Part shown: positions 1-20,600 of the stretch, one piece after another
Layout of the letters: the number at the start of each line of letters is the position of its first letter
How positions within the stretch are numbered: the first letter of the stretch is position 1
NCBI RefSeq assembly: GCF_026212465.1
Contig: NC_080059.1
Coordinates: forward strand, 23,277,768-23,341,767
Source: Amaranthus tricolor
Taxonomy: Eukaryota > Streptophyta > Magnoliopsida > Caryophyllales > Amaranthaceae
Direction: 5' to 3'
DNA length: 64,000 nt
The notes under the pieces: generated by a model
Databases searched by the model: none
Told to the model about the DNA's origin: nothing
What the model saw: only the letters and a program-made list of their open reading frames with translations
Program-made: the position numbers and the translations under genes

Positions 1-125
1 GAATAAAGTGGTAAATTAAATATGAAATTAAAGTAGTAAATAAGTCATATTATAGAGAATCAATGAATTTCATAGTAATAGTAGAAAATCCCTCCGTGAT
101 ACATTTATTACTTTTAGTACAATGA

Positions 126-371
<246 letters not shown>

Positions 372-649
372 CCTATTTGTTCCAGATCCAAAAATGACCC
401 CTCCCCCTAATCCGAATTCTTTACGGGTTGTGAGACACAGTAAAATTGAAACAATATAACAATAACCCCGAATAGAACATGGTTAGATGAGCCGATACTA
501 TCACAAGTTGTATAAAAGTATTAGGTGTAAGTTGATAGAGCGATCATCCATTTTTTCTGTATATTATACAGAAACATATGATCTATGATGCCCATTTAAG
601 TATTTCATATTTAATTATTAATGAAAAAATGCCCTGTGGTTCTATCTTT
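372..649. other. psbZ downstream spacer, copy 1
   Basis: AT-rich plastid spacer between psbZ copy 1 and the second duplication unit. I see no reading frame or RNA gene in it. The part from 470 to 649 is present only once, because unit 2 diverges at the poly-C tract. Confidence 0.7.
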
Positions 650-774
650 GAATAAAGTGGTAAATTAAATATGAAATTAAAGTAGTAAATAAGTCATATT
701 ATAGAGAATCAATGAATTTCATAGTAATAGTAGAAAATCCCTCCGTGATACATTTATTACTTTTAGTACAATGA

Positions 775-1020
<246 letters not shown>

Positions 1021-1111
1021 CCTATTTGTTCCAGATCCAAAAATGACCCCTCCCCCTAATCCGAATTCTTTACGGGTTGTGAGACACAGTAAAATTGAAA
1101 CAATATAACAA

Positions 1112-1114
<3 letters not shown>

Positions 1115-1148
<34 letters not shown>
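1115..1148 (+). repeat. 34-base poly-C homopolymer
   Basis: An uninterrupted run of C from 1115 to 1148 replaces the CCCCG of copy 1 (466-470). It marks the end of similarity between the two duplication units. It could be slippage expansion of the short C run already there, or a sequencing or assembly artefact. Confidence 0.95.
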
Positions 1149-1150
<2 letters not shown>

Positions 1151-1378
1151 AAACAAAAAATACAAACAAAAAAACAAATAACTAAAACAAAAAAATTATA
1201 GGGAGGGGTCAAATTAAAATTTCTTGAATGAATTGAATAAAATAAATAAATTATTAAATTGGAATTCACTTGAAGTTTGAAGTAAAGTATCGGGTCCGAC
1301 TCTACACAAATATCATCCACACATATATATTATATATGTATGTACTAGGGACATATTCCTTCTAAAGAAGGAAAAAAT
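1149..1378. other. Plastid spacer upstream of trnG-GCC, with a hairpin
   Basis: AT-rich spacer with no reading frame worth calling. Just before trnG there is a perfect inverted repeat, TTCCTTC (1356-1362) and GAAGGAA (1367-1373), with a 4-base TAAA loop, six bases from the tRNA 5' end. Confidence 0.7.
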
Positions 1379-1449
1379 GCGGATATAGTCGAATGGTAAA
1401 ATTTCTCTTTGCCAAGGAGAAGACGCGGGTTCGATTCCCGCTATCCGCT
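1379..1449 (+). tRNA. trnG-GCC: trnG-GCC, tRNA-Gly, plastid-derived
   Basis: This 71-nt sequence has acceptor arms GCGGATA and TATCCGC that pair fully, discriminator T, anticodon GCC at 1411-1413 in a 7-base loop, and the T-loop GTTCGATTC. No CCA is encoded, as is normal for plastid tRNA genes. No intron is present, which separates it from the intron-bearing trnG-UCC. It would decode glycine GGC/GGU codons. It lies between psbZ and trnfM on the same strand as psbZ, as in plastomes. It looks structurally intact despite its nuclear location. Confidence 0.93.
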
Positions 1450-1701
1450 CAAGGGAAAGTAATTTTATTTAATTTACTATGAGAATGTTAAATATAAAGA
1501 ATTTAGCTTATAGTTTATAGTGTATGATGATAGTGTAGTGATTCTATCCGTCTCGGTCTTTTTTTTTTCTCACTTCAAAATCAAAACAAAAAAACCTAAT
1601 TACTAACATTAACATTAACTAAATTAACGAATATAATGTAGTATTTAATTAACTTACTAGTTAACAGATTCAAACCTCAAACTTTTGACAAAATTCAAAT
1701 T
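1450..1701. other. trnG-trnfM spacer
   Basis: AT-rich plastid spacer with short T and A runs between the convergent trnG and trnfM genes. I see no gene in it. Confidence 0.6.
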
Positions 1702-1775
1702 TTGCGGAGACAGGATTTGAACCCGTGACCTCAAGGTTATGAGCCTTGCGAGCTACCAAGCTGCTCTACCCCGCG
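1702..1775 (-). tRNA. trnfM-CAU: trnfM-CAU, initiator tRNA-Met, plastid-derived
   Basis: On the minus strand this 74-nt sequence starts CGCGGGGTAG and ends CTCCGCAA. The first base C faces A at position 72, the unpaired end typical of bacterial-type initiator tRNAs. The anticodon CAU is read from 1739-1741, and the T-arm carries GGTTCAAATCC. In plastids it supplies formyl-Met for translation initiation. Position and orientation between trnG and rps14 are canonical. The sequence appears intact. Confidence 0.93.
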
Positions 1776-1929
1776 CCGAAGAAAAGGACTGAGAACGAAT
1801 GGACAAACAAAAAGCGAATGTGCCCTCTACCAGATCTGTACAAATAGAATAACCTATTTGTACAGAATGGTAAAGGGTCTCTCTACGATCGATGATGATC
1901 ATAGAAATGAAAAAAATATCTTTTTATCC

Positions 1930-2232
1930 TTACCAACTTGATCTTGTTGCCCCGTGCAACAAACATGTGTGAACCATTTCACGAAGTATGTGTCCGGATA
2001 ACCCAAAGTCTCGATAGTTAGCTCTCGGCCTTCCGGTCAAAAAACAACGTCGGTGAAGACGTGTAGGTGCACTATTACGTGGTAGAGATTGTAACTTTCC
2101 ATGAATTTCCCATTTATCACTCAACGATGCTACTTTGCTTATTTCTTTTTTTGAGGATCGACGAATCAAATGATATTTTTGTTCCAATTTTTGTCTTTTT
2201 TTCTCCCGCTGAATCAAACTTTTCCTTGCCAT
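1930..2232 (-). CDS. rps14: rps14, 30S ribosomal protein S14, plastid-derived copy
   Basis: The 100-codon frame has the full length of plastid uS14, a small-subunit head protein that binds 16S rRNA. The basic N-terminus ([20 protein letters not shown]), the motif [12 protein letters not shown] and the conserved end ATRSSW are all present. A few residues look unusual for the family: H in [10 protein letters not shown] where proline is expected, A in KVASLSDKW, and H in WEIHGKL. These fit mild decay in a nuclear copy but have not been checked against a plastome. It is transcribed away from trnG and lies next to trnfM and psaB, the normal order. The frame is open, but function is doubtful in this location. 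Confidence 0.9.
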   Translation of the reverse strand: MARKSLIQREKKRQKLEQKYHLIRRSSKKEISKVASLSDKWEIHGKLQSLPRNSAPTRLHRRCFLTGRPRANYRDFGLSGHILREMVHTCLLHGATRSSW

Positions 2233-2353
2233 AATGGTTCAGTTCCTATTAGTATCAATGATACAAGTCGGATCCTAGATGTAAAAGTGTATAAAAAGGG
2301 GACTCCCTTTTCCATCGAAAGAAATGAGATTATCGCGAAGACAACACAAAAAA
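2233..2353. other. rps14-psaB spacer
   Basis: Short plastid spacer between two same-strand genes that are usually co-transcribed as psaA-psaB-rps14. No other feature is seen. Confidence 0.6.
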
Positions 2354-4561
<2,208 letters not shown>

Positions 4562-4586
4562 AATGCCTTTCAAATCCTCCTAGCCA

Positions 4587-9060
<4,474 letters not shown>

Positions 9061-11649
9061 ATTGTGTTAAAGTGATTAGAATTGTAAATCATTGTCATAT
9101 TCTAAATATTACTTGGTAAGTTGCGATTTTATGGGTTCTTAAGCTATTGTGGCACTTTCGCGCATAGCTAAAACTTCGTTTGTTATGCACGAAACTTGGC
9201 ACACAACACTATTTGGAATATATTATTGCGTTGAAGTGGTTAGAATTTTAAATCATGGTCATATTCTTAATATTACTTGGTTAGTTTCGATTTTAATGGT
9301 TTTTAAGCTATTTTGACACTTTCGCGCATAAAGTAGCTCAAACTTGTTTTGTTTTGCACGAAACTTAGCACACAACACTATTTGGTATATAATATTGTGT
9401 TAAAGTGGTTAGAATTGTAAAGCATTGTCATATTCTAAATATTACTTGGTAAGTTGCGATTTTATGGGTTCTTAAGCTATTTTGGCACTTTCGCGCATAT
9501 AGTAGCTAAAACTTCGTTTGTTATGCACGAAACTTGGCACAAAACACTATTTGGAATATATAATTGTGTAGAAGTGGTTAGAATTGTAAATCATAGTCAT
9601 ATTCTTAATATTACTTAGTAAGTTGCGATTTTATGGGTTTTTAAGCTATTTCGGCACTTTCGCGCATAAAGTAGCTCAAACTTGGTTTATTATGCACGAA
9701 ACTTGGCACACAACACTATTTTGTATATATTATTGTCTTAAAGTGGTTAGAATTGTAAATCTTAGTCATATTCTTAACGTTACTTGGTATGTTGCGATTT
9801 TATGGGTTTTTTAAGCTATTTTGGCACTTTCGCGCATAAAGTAGCTCAAACTCGGTTTGTTTTGCACGAAACTAGGCATACAATACTATTTGGTAAATAT
9901 TATTCTGTTGAAGTGGTTAGAATTGTAAATCATAGTCATATTCTTAATATTACTTGGTAAGTTGCGATTTTATTGGTTATAAAGCTATTTTGGCACTTTC
10001 GCGCATAAAGTAGGTCAAACTTGGTTTGTTATGCACGGAACTTGGCACACAACACTATTTGGTATATATTATTGTGTTTAAGTGGTTAGAATTTTAAATC
10101 TTAGTCATATTATTAATATTACTTGGTATGTTGCGATTTTCTAGGTTTTTAAGCTATTTTGGCACTTTCGCACATAAAATAGCTCAAACTTGGTTTGTTA
10201 TGCATGAAAATTGGCACACAACACTATGTGGTATATATTATTGTGTTGAAATGGTTTGAATTGTAAATCATAGTCTTATTCTTAATATTACTTGGTAAGT
10301 TGCGATTTTATGGGTTCTTAATCTATTTTAGCACTTTCACGCATAAAGTAGCTCAAACTTTATTTGTTATGCATGAAACTTGGCACACAACAATATTTGG
10401 TATATATTATTGTGTTGTAGTGGTTCGAATTTTAAATCTTATTCATATTCTTAATATTACTTGGTATGTTTCCATTTTATGGGTTTTAAAGCTATTTTGG
10501 CACTTTCGCGCATAAAGTTGCTCAAACTCGGTTTGTTTTGCACGTAACTGGGCACACAACATTGTTTTGTATATATTATTGTGTTGTAGTGGTTAAAATT
10601 TTAAATCATAGCCATATTCTTAATATTACTTGGTAAGTTGTGATTTTATTGGTTTTAAAGCTATTTTGGCACTTTCGCGCATAAAGTAGCTCAAACTTGG
10701 TTTGTTATGCAAGAAACTTGGCACACTACACTATTTGGTATATATTATTGTGTTGAATTGGTTAGAATTGTAAATCTTAGTCATATTATTAATATTACTT
10801 GGTATGTTGCGATTTTAAGAGGTTTTAAGCTATTTTGGCACTTTCGTGCATAAAGTAACTCAAAGTTCGTTTGTTTTGCACCAAACTTGGCACACAACAC
10901 TATTTGGTATATGTGATTGTGTTGAAGTGGTTAGAATTGTAAATCATAGTCATATTCTTAATATTACTTGGTAAGTTGCGATTTTATGGGTTTTTTTTAA
11001 GCTATTTTGGCAATTTCGTTCATAAAGTAGCTCAAACTTGGTTTGTTATGCACGAAAGTTGGCACACAACACTATTTGGTATATATTATTGTGTTAAAGC
11101 GGTTAGTATTGTAAATCTTAGTCATATTCTTAATATTACATCGTAAGTTGCGAGTTATGGGTTTTTAAGCAAATTTAGCACTTTTGCACATAAAGTAGCT
11201 CAAACTCGGTTTGTTTTGCACGAAACTTGGCACACAACACTATTTGGTATATATTATTGTGTTAAAGTGGTTAGAATTGTAAATCATTGTCATATTCTAA
11301 ATATTACTTGGTTAGTTTCGATTTTAATGGTTTTTAAGCTATTTTGGCACTTTCGCGCATAAAGTAGCTCAAACTTGTTTTGTTTTGCACAAAAGCTGGC
11401 ACACAACACTATTTGGTATGTATTATTGTGTTAAAGTGGTTAGAATTGTAAGTCATTGTCATATTCTAAATATTACTTGGTAAGTTGCGATTTTATGGGT
11501 TCTTAAGCTATTTTGGCACTTTCGCGCATATAGTAGCTAAAACTTCGTTTGTTATGCACGAAACTTGGCACAAAACACTATTTGGAATATATTATTGTGT
11601 AGAAGTGGTTAGAATTGTAAATCATAGTCATATTCTTAATATTACTTGG

Positions 11650-14600
11650 TAAAATGCGATTTTATGGGTTTTTAATCTATTTTGGCACTTTCGCGCATAA
11701 AGAAGCCCAAACTTGGTTTATTATGCACGAAACTTGGCACAAAACACTATCTTGTATACATTATTGTGTTGAAGTGGTTAGAATTGTAAATCTTAGTCAT
11801 ATTCTTAACATTACTTGGTATGTTGCAATTTTATGGGTTTTTTAAAGCTATTTTGGCACTTTCGCGCATAAAGTAGCTCAGACTCGGTTTGTTTTGCACG
11901 AAACTAGGCATACAACACAATTTGGTAAATATTATTCTATTGAAGTTGTTTGAATTGAAAATCATAGTCATATTCTTAATATTACTCGGTAAGTTACGAT
12001 TTTATTGGTTTTAAAGCTATTTTGGCACTTTCACGCATAAAGTAGGTCAAACTTGGTTTGATATGCACGAAACTTGGCACACAACACTCTTTGGTATATA
12101 TTATTGTGTTGAAGTGGTTAGATTTGTAAATCTTAGTCATATTATTAATATTACTTGGTATGTTGCGATTTTTTTAGGATTTTAAGCTATTTTGGCACAT
12201 TCGCTCATAAAATAGCTCAAACTTGGTTTGTTATGCACGAAAATTGGCACACAAGACTATGTGGTATATATATTATTGTGTTGAAGTGGTTAGAATTGTA
12301 AATCATAGTCATATTCGTAATATTACTTGGTAAGTTGCGATTTTATGGGTTTTTAAGCTCTTTGGCAGTTTCGCGCATAAAGTAGCTCAAACTTGTTTGT
12401 TTTGCACGAAACATGACACAGAACACTATTTGGAATTTATTATTGTGTTAAAATGGTTAGAATTGTAAATCATAGTCATATTTTATTACTTGGTAAGTTG
12501 CGATTTTATGGGTTCTTAGGCTATTTTGGCACATTCGTGCATAAAGTAGCTCAAACTTTATTTGTTATGCAAGAAACTTGGCACACAACACTATTTGGTA
12601 TATATTATTGTGTTGAATTGGTTAGAATTCTAAATCTTAGTCATATTATTAATATTACCTTGTATGTTGCGATTTTATGAGTTTTTAAGCTATTTTGGCA
12701 CTTTCGCGCATAAAGTAACTCAAACTTCGTTTGTTTTGCACCAAACCTGGCATACAACACTATTTGGTATATATGATTGAGTTGAAGTGGTTAGAATTGT
12801 AAATCATAGTCGTACTCTTAATATTACTTTGTAAGTTGCGATTTTATGGGTTTTTAAGCTATTTTGGCAATTTTGTTCATAAAGTAGCTCAAACTTGGTT
12901 TGTTATGCACGACTCTTGGCACACAACACTATTTGGTATATATTATTGTGTTGAAGTGGTTAGTATTGTAAATCTTAGTCATATTCTTAATATTACTTGG
13001 TAAGTTGCGAGTTTATGGGTTTTTATGCAATTTTAGCACTTTCGCGCATAAAGTAGCTCAAACTCGATTTGTTTTGCACGAAACTGTGCACACAACAGTG
13101 GTTGGTATATTTATTATTGTGTTGAAGTGGTTAGAATTGTAAATCATAGTCATATTCTTAATATTACTTGGTAAGTTGCGATTTTATTGGTTTTTAAGCT
13201 CTTTTGGCACTTTCGCGCATAAAGTAGCTAAAACTTGTTTGTTTTGCACGAAACTTGGCAAACAACACTATTTTTAATATATTATTGTGTTAAAATGGTT
13301 TTTTAATATATTATTGTGTTAAAATGGTTAGAATTGTATATCATAGTCATATTCTAAATATTACATGGTAAGTTGCGATTTTATGGGTTCTTAAGCTATT
13401 TTAGCACTTTCGCGCATAAAGTAGCTCAAACTTTATTTTTTATGGACGAAATTTCGCACACAACAATATTTTGTATATATTATTGTGTTGTAGTGGTTAG
13501 AATTTTAAATGTTCTTCATATTCTTAATATTACTTGGTATGTTTCCATTTTTTTGGTTTTTAAGCTATTTTGGCACTTTCGCGCATAAAGTAGCTCAAAC
13601 TCAGTTTGTTTTGCACGAAACTGGGCACACAACACTATTTTGTATATATTATTGTGTTGTAGAGGTTAGAATTGTAAATCAAGCTATTTTGTATATGCAA
13701 GAAACTTGGTTTGTTATGCAAGAAACTCGGCACACTACACTATTTTGTATATACTATTGTGTTGAATCTGTTAGAATTGTAAATCTTAGTCATATTATTA
13801 ATATTACTTGGTATGTTGCGATTTTATGAGGTTTTAAAGCTATTTTGGCTCTTTCGCGCATAAAGTAACTCAAAGTTCGTTTGTTTTGCACCAAACTTGG
13901 CACACAACACTATTTGGTATATATGATTGTGTTGAAGTGGTTAGAATTGTAAATCATAGTCATATTCTTAATATTACTTGGTAAGTTGCGATTTTATGGG
14001 TTTTTTAAGCTATTTTGGCAATTTCGTTAATAAAGTATCTTGGTTTGTTATGCACGAAAGTTGGCACACAACACTAATTTGGTATATATTATTGTGTTAA
14101 AGCGGTTAGTAATTGTAAATCTTAGTCATATTCTTAATATTACATGGTAAGTTGCGTGTTATGGGTTTTTAAGCAAATTTAGCACTTTCGCACATAAAGT
14201 AGCTCAAACTCGGTTTGTTTTTGCACGAAACTTGGCACACAACACTATTTGGTATATATTATTGTGTTAAAGTGGTTAGAATTGTAAATCATTGTCATAT
14301 TCTAAACATTACTTGGTAAGTTGCGATTTTATGGGTTCTTAAGCTATTTTGGCACTTTCGCGCATAGCTAAAACTTCGTTTGTTATGCACGAAACTTGGC
14401 ACACAACACAATTTGGAATATATTATTGTGTTGAAGTGGTTAGAATTTTAAATCATGGTCATATTCTTAATATTACTTGTTTAGTTTCGATTTTAATGGT
14501 TTTTAAGCTATTTTGGCACTTTCGCGCATAAAGTAGCTCAAACTTGTTTTGTTTTGCACGAAACATGGCACAAAACACTATTTGGAATATATTATTGTGT

Positions 14601-17600
14601 AGAAGTGGTTAGAATTGTAAATCATAGTCATATTCTTAATATTACTTGGTAAAATGCGATTTTATGGGTTTTTAATCTATTTTGGCACTTTCGCGCATAA
14701 AGTAGCTCAAACTTGGTTTATTATGCACGAAACTTGGCACAAAACACTATTTTATATACATTATTGTGTTGAAGTGGTTGGAATTGTAAATCTTAGTCAT
14801 ATTCTTAACATTACTTGGTATGTTGCAATTTTATTGGTTTTTAAAGCTATTTTGGCACTTTCGCGCATAAAGTAGCTCAGACTCGGTTTGTTTTGCACGA
14901 AACTAGGCATACAACACAATTTGGTAAATATTATTCTGTTGAAGTTGTTTGAATTGAAAATCATAGTCATATTCTTAATATTACTTGGTAAGTTGCGATT
15001 TTATTGGTTTTAAAGCTATTTTGGCACTTTCACGCATAAAGTAGGTCAAACTTGGTTTGATATGCACGAAACTTGGCACACAACACTCTTTGGTATATAT
15101 TATTGTGTTGAAGTGGTTAGAATTGTAAATCTTAGTCATATTATTAATATTACTTGGTATGTTGCGATTTTTTAGGATTTTAAGCTATTTTGGCACATTC
15201 GCGCATAAAATAGCTCAAACTTGGTTTGTTATGCACGAAAATTGGCATACAAGACTATGTGGTATATATATTATTGTGTTGAAGTGGTTAGAATTGTAAA
15301 TCATAGTCATATTCGTAATATTACTTGGTAAGTTGCGATTTTATGGGTTTTTAAGCTCTTTTGGCACTTTCGCGCATAAAGTAGCTCAAACTTGTTTGTT
15401 TTGCACAAAACATGACACAGAACACTATTTGGAATTTATTACTGTGTTAAAATGGTTAGAATTGTAAATCATAGTCATATTTTATTACTTGGTAAGTTGC
15501 GATTTTATGGGTTCTTAGGCTATTTTGGCACTTTCGTGCATAAAGTAGCTCAAACTTTATTTGTTATGCAAGAAACTTGGCACACAACACTATTTGGTAT
15601 ATATTATTGTGTTGAATTGGTTAGAATTCTAAATCTTAGTCATATTATTAATATTACCTTGTATGTTGCGATTTTATGAGTTTTTAAGCTATTTTGGCAC
15701 TTTCGCGCATAAAGTAGCTCAGACTCGGTTTGTTTTGCACGAAACTAGGCATACAACACAATTTGGTAAATATTATTCTGTTGAAGTTGTTTGAATTGAA
15801 AATCATAGTCATATTCTTAATATTACTTGGTAAGTTGCGATTTTATTGGTTTTAAAGCTATTTTGGCACTTTCACGCATAAAGTAGGTCAAACTTAGTTT
15901 GATATGCACGAAACTTGGCACACAACACTCTTTGGTATATATTATTGTGTTGAAGTGGTTAGAATTGTAAATCTTAGTCATATTATTAATATTACTTGGT
16001 ATGTTGCGATTTTTTAGGATTTTAAGCTATTTTGGCACATTCGCGCATAAAATAGCTGAAACTTGGTTTGTTATGCACGAAAATTGGCATACAAGACTAT
16101 GTGGTATATATATTATTGTGTTGAAGTGGTTAGAATTGTAAATCATAGTCATATTCGTAATATTACTTGGTAAGTTGCGATTTTATGGGTTTTTAAGCTC
16201 TTTTGGCACTTTCGCGCATAAAGTAGCTCAAACTTTATTTTTTATGGACGAAATTTGGCACACAACAATATTTTGTATATATTATTGTGTTGTAGTGGTT
16301 AGAATTTTAAATCTTCTTCATATTCTTAATATTACTTGGTATGTTTCCATTTTTTGGGTTTTTAAGCTATTTTGGCACTTTCGCGCATAAAGTAGCTCAA
16401 ACTCGGTTTGTTTTGCACGAAACTGGGCACACAACACTATTTTGTATATATTATTGTGTTGTAGAGGTTATAATTGTAAATCAAGCTATATTCTTAATAT
16501 TACTTGGTAAGTTGTGATTTTATTGGTTTTAAAGCTATTTTGGCACTTTCGCGCGTAAAGTAGCTCAAACTTGGTTTGTTATGCAAGAAACTCGGCACAC
16601 TACACTATTTTGTATATATTATTGTGTTGAATTGGTTAGAATTGTAAATCTTAGTCATATTATTAATATTACTTGGTATGTTGCGATTTTATGAGGTTTT
16701 AAGCTATTTTGGCTCTTTCGCGCATAAAGTAACTCAAAGTTCGTTTGTTTTGCACCAAACTTGGCACACAACACTATTTGGTATATATGATTGTGTTGAA
16801 GTGGTTAGAATTGTAAATCATAGTCATATTCTTAATATTACTTGGTAAGTTGCGATTTTATGGGTTTTTTTAAGCTATTTTGGCAATTTCGTTAATAAAG
16901 TATCTTGGTTTGTTATGTACGAAAGTTGGCACACAACACTATTTGGTATATATTATTGTGTTAAAGCGGTTAGTATTGTAAATCTTAGTCATATTCTTAA
17001 TATTACATGGTAAGTTGCGTGTTATGGGTTTTTAAGCAAATTTAGCACTTTCGCACATAAAGTAGCTCAAACTCGGTTTGTTTTGCACGAAACTTGGCAC
17101 ACAACACTATTTGGTATATATTATTGTGTTAAAGTGGTTAGAATTGTAAATCATTGTCATATTCTAAACATTACTTGGTAAGTTGCGATTTTATGGGTTC
17201 TTAAGCTATTTTGGCACTTTCGCGCATAGCTAAAACTTCGTTTGTTATGCACGAAACTTGGCACACAACACAATTTGGAATATATTATTGTGTTGAAGTG
17301 GTTAGAATTTTAAATCATGGTCATATTCTTAATATTACTTGTTTAGTTTCGATTTTAATGGTTTTTAAGCTATTTTGGCACTTTCGCGCATAAAGTAGCT
17401 CAAACTTGTTTTGTTTTGCACGAAACATGGCACAAAACACTATTTGGAATATATTATTGTGTAGAAGTGGTTAGAATTGTAAATCATAGTCATATTCTTA
17501 ATATTACTTGGTAAAATGCGATTTTATGGGTTTTTAATCTATTTTGGCACTTTCGCGCATAAAGTAGCTCAAACTTGGTTTATTATGCACGAAACTTGGC

Positions 17601-20600
17601 ACAAAACACTATTTTGTATACATTATTGTGTTGAAGTGGTTGGAATTGTAAATCTTAGTCATATTCTTAACATTACTTGGTATGTTGCAATTTTATGGGT
17701 TTTTAAAGCTATTTTGGCACTTTCGCGCATAAAGTAGCTCAGACTCGGTTTGTTTTGCACGAAACTAGGCATACAACACAATTTGGTAAATATTATTCTG
17801 TTGAAGTTGTTTGAATTGAAAATCATAGTCATATTCTTAATATTACTTGGTAAGTTGCGATTTTATTGGTTTTAAAGCTATTTTGGCACTTTCACGCATA
17901 AAGTAGGTCAAACTTGGTTTGATATGCACGAAACTTGGCACACAACACTCTTTGGTATATATTATTGTGTTGAAGTGGTTAGAATTGTAAATCTTAGTCA
18001 TATTATTAATATTACTTGGTATGTTGCGATTTTTTAGGATTTTAAGCTATTTTGGCACATTCGCGCATAAAATAGCTCAAACTTGGTTTGTTATGCACGA
18101 AAATTGGCATACAAGACTATGTGGTATATATATTATTGTGTTGAAGTGGTTAGAATTGTAAATCATAGTCATATTCGTAATATTACTTGGTAAGTTGCGA
18201 TTTTATGGGTTTTTAAGCTCTTTTGGCACTTTCGCGCATAAAGTAGCTCAAACTTGTTTGTTTTGCACAAAACATGACACAGAACACTATTTGGAATTTA
18301 TTATTGTGTTAAAATGGTTAGAATTGTAAATCATAGTCATATTTTATTACTTGGTAAGTTGCGATTTTATGGGTTCTTAGGCTATTTTGGCACTTTCGTG
18401 CATAAAGTAGCTCAAACTTTATTTGTTATGCAAGAAACTTGGCACACAACACTATTTGGTATATATTATTGTGTTGAATTGGTTAGAATTCTAAATCTTA
18501 GTCATATTATTAATATTACCTTGTATGTTGCGATTTTATGAGTTTTTAAGCTATTTTGGCACTTTCGCGGATAAAGTAACTCAAACTTCGTTTGTTTTGC
18601 ACCAAACTTGGCATACAACACTATTTGGTATATATGATTGAGTTGAAGTGGTTAAAATTGTAAATCATAGTCGTACTCTTAATATTACTTTGTAAGTTGC
18701 GATTTTATGGGTTTTTAAGCTATTTTGACAATTTTGTTCATAAAGTAGCTCAAACTTGGTTTGTTATGCACGAAACTTGGCACACAACACTATTTGGTAT
18801 ATATTATTGTGTTGAAGTGGTTAGTATTGTAAATCTTAGTCATATTCTTAATATTACTTGGTAAGTTGCGAGTTTATGGGTTTTTATGCAATTTTAGCAC
18901 TTTCGCGCATAAAGTAGCTCAAACTCGATTTGTTTTGCACGAAACTGTGCACACAACAGTGGTTGGTATATTTATTATTGTGTTGAAGTGGTTAGAATTG
19001 TAAATCATAGTCATATTCTTAATATTACTTGGTAAGTTGCGATTTTATTGGTTTTTAAGCTCTTTTGGCACTTTCGCGCATAAAGTAGCTAAAACTTGTT
19101 TGTTTTGCACGAAACTTGGCACACAACACTATTTTTAATATATTATTGTGTTAAAATGGTTTTTTAATATATTATTGTGTTAAAATGGTTAGAATTGTAA
19201 ATCATAGTCATATTCTAAATATTACTTGGTAAGTTGCAATTTTATGGGTTCTTAAGCTATTTTAGCACTTTCGCGCATAAAGTAGCTCAAACTTTATTTT
19301 TTATGGACGAAATTTGGCACACAACAATATTTTGTATATATTATTGTGTTGTAGTGGTTAGAATTTTAAATCTTCTTCATATTCTTAATATTACTTGGTA
19401 TGTTTCCATTTTTTGGGTTTTTAAGCTATTTTGGCACTTTCGCGCATAAAGTAGCTCAAACTCGGTTTGTTTTGCACGAAACTGGGCACACAACACTATT
19501 TTGTATATATTATTGTGTTGTAGAGGTTAGAATTGTAAATCAAGCTATATTCTTAATATTACTTGGTAAGTTGTGATTTTATTGGTTTTAAAGCTATTTT
19601 GGCACTTTCGCGCGTAAAGTAGCTCAAACTTGGTTTGTTATGCAAGAAACTCGGCACACTACACTATTTTGTATATATTATTGTGTTGAATTGGTTAGAA
19701 TTGTAAATCTTAGTCATATTATTAATATTACTTGGTATGTTGCGATTTTATGAGGTTTTAAGCTATTTTGGCTCTTTCGCGCATAAAGTAACTCAAAGTT
19801 CGTTTGTTTTGCACCAAACTTGGCACACAACACTATTTGGTATATATGATTGTGTTGAAGTGGTTAGAATTGTAAATCATAGTCATATTCTAAATATTAC
19901 TTGGTAAGTTGCGATTTTATGGGTTTTTTTAAGCTATTTTGGCAATTTCGTTAATAAAGTATCTTGGTTTGTTATGCACGAAAGTTGGCACACAACACTA
20001 TTTGGTATATATTATTGTGTTAAAGCGGTTAGTATTGTAAATCTTAGTCATATTCTTAATATTACATGGTAAGTTGCGTGTTATGGGTTTTTAAGCAAAT
20101 TTAGCACTTTCGCACATAAAGTAGCTCAAACTCGGTTTGTTTTGCACGAAACTTGGCACACAACACTATTTTGTATATATTATTGTGTTAAAGTGGTTAG
20201 AATTGTAAATCATTGTCATATTCTAAACATTACTTGGTAAGTTGCGATTTTATGGGTTCTTAAGCTATTTTGGCACTTTCGCGCATAGCTAAAACTTCGT
20301 TTGTTATGCACGAAACTTGGCACACAACACAATTTGGAATATATTATTGTGTTGAAGTGGTTAGAATTTTAAATCATGGTCATATTCTTAATATTACTTG
20401 TTTAGTTTCGATTTTAATGGTTTTTAAGCTATTTTGGCACTTTCGCGCAAAAAGTAGCTCAAACTTGTTTTGTTTTGCACGAAACATGGCACAAAACACT
20501 ATTTGGAATATATTATTGTGTAGAAGTGGTTAGAATTGTAAATCATAGTCATATTCTTAATATTACTTGGTAAAATGCGATTTTATGGGTTTTTAATCTA

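Noticed and set aside
1349..1362. GGACATATTCCTTC shared between the trnG upstream spacer and the LTR end (near 31568-31580)
   Set aside because: A single 14-base AT-rich match with no LTR structure, target duplication or further similarity around it. Best taken as chance.
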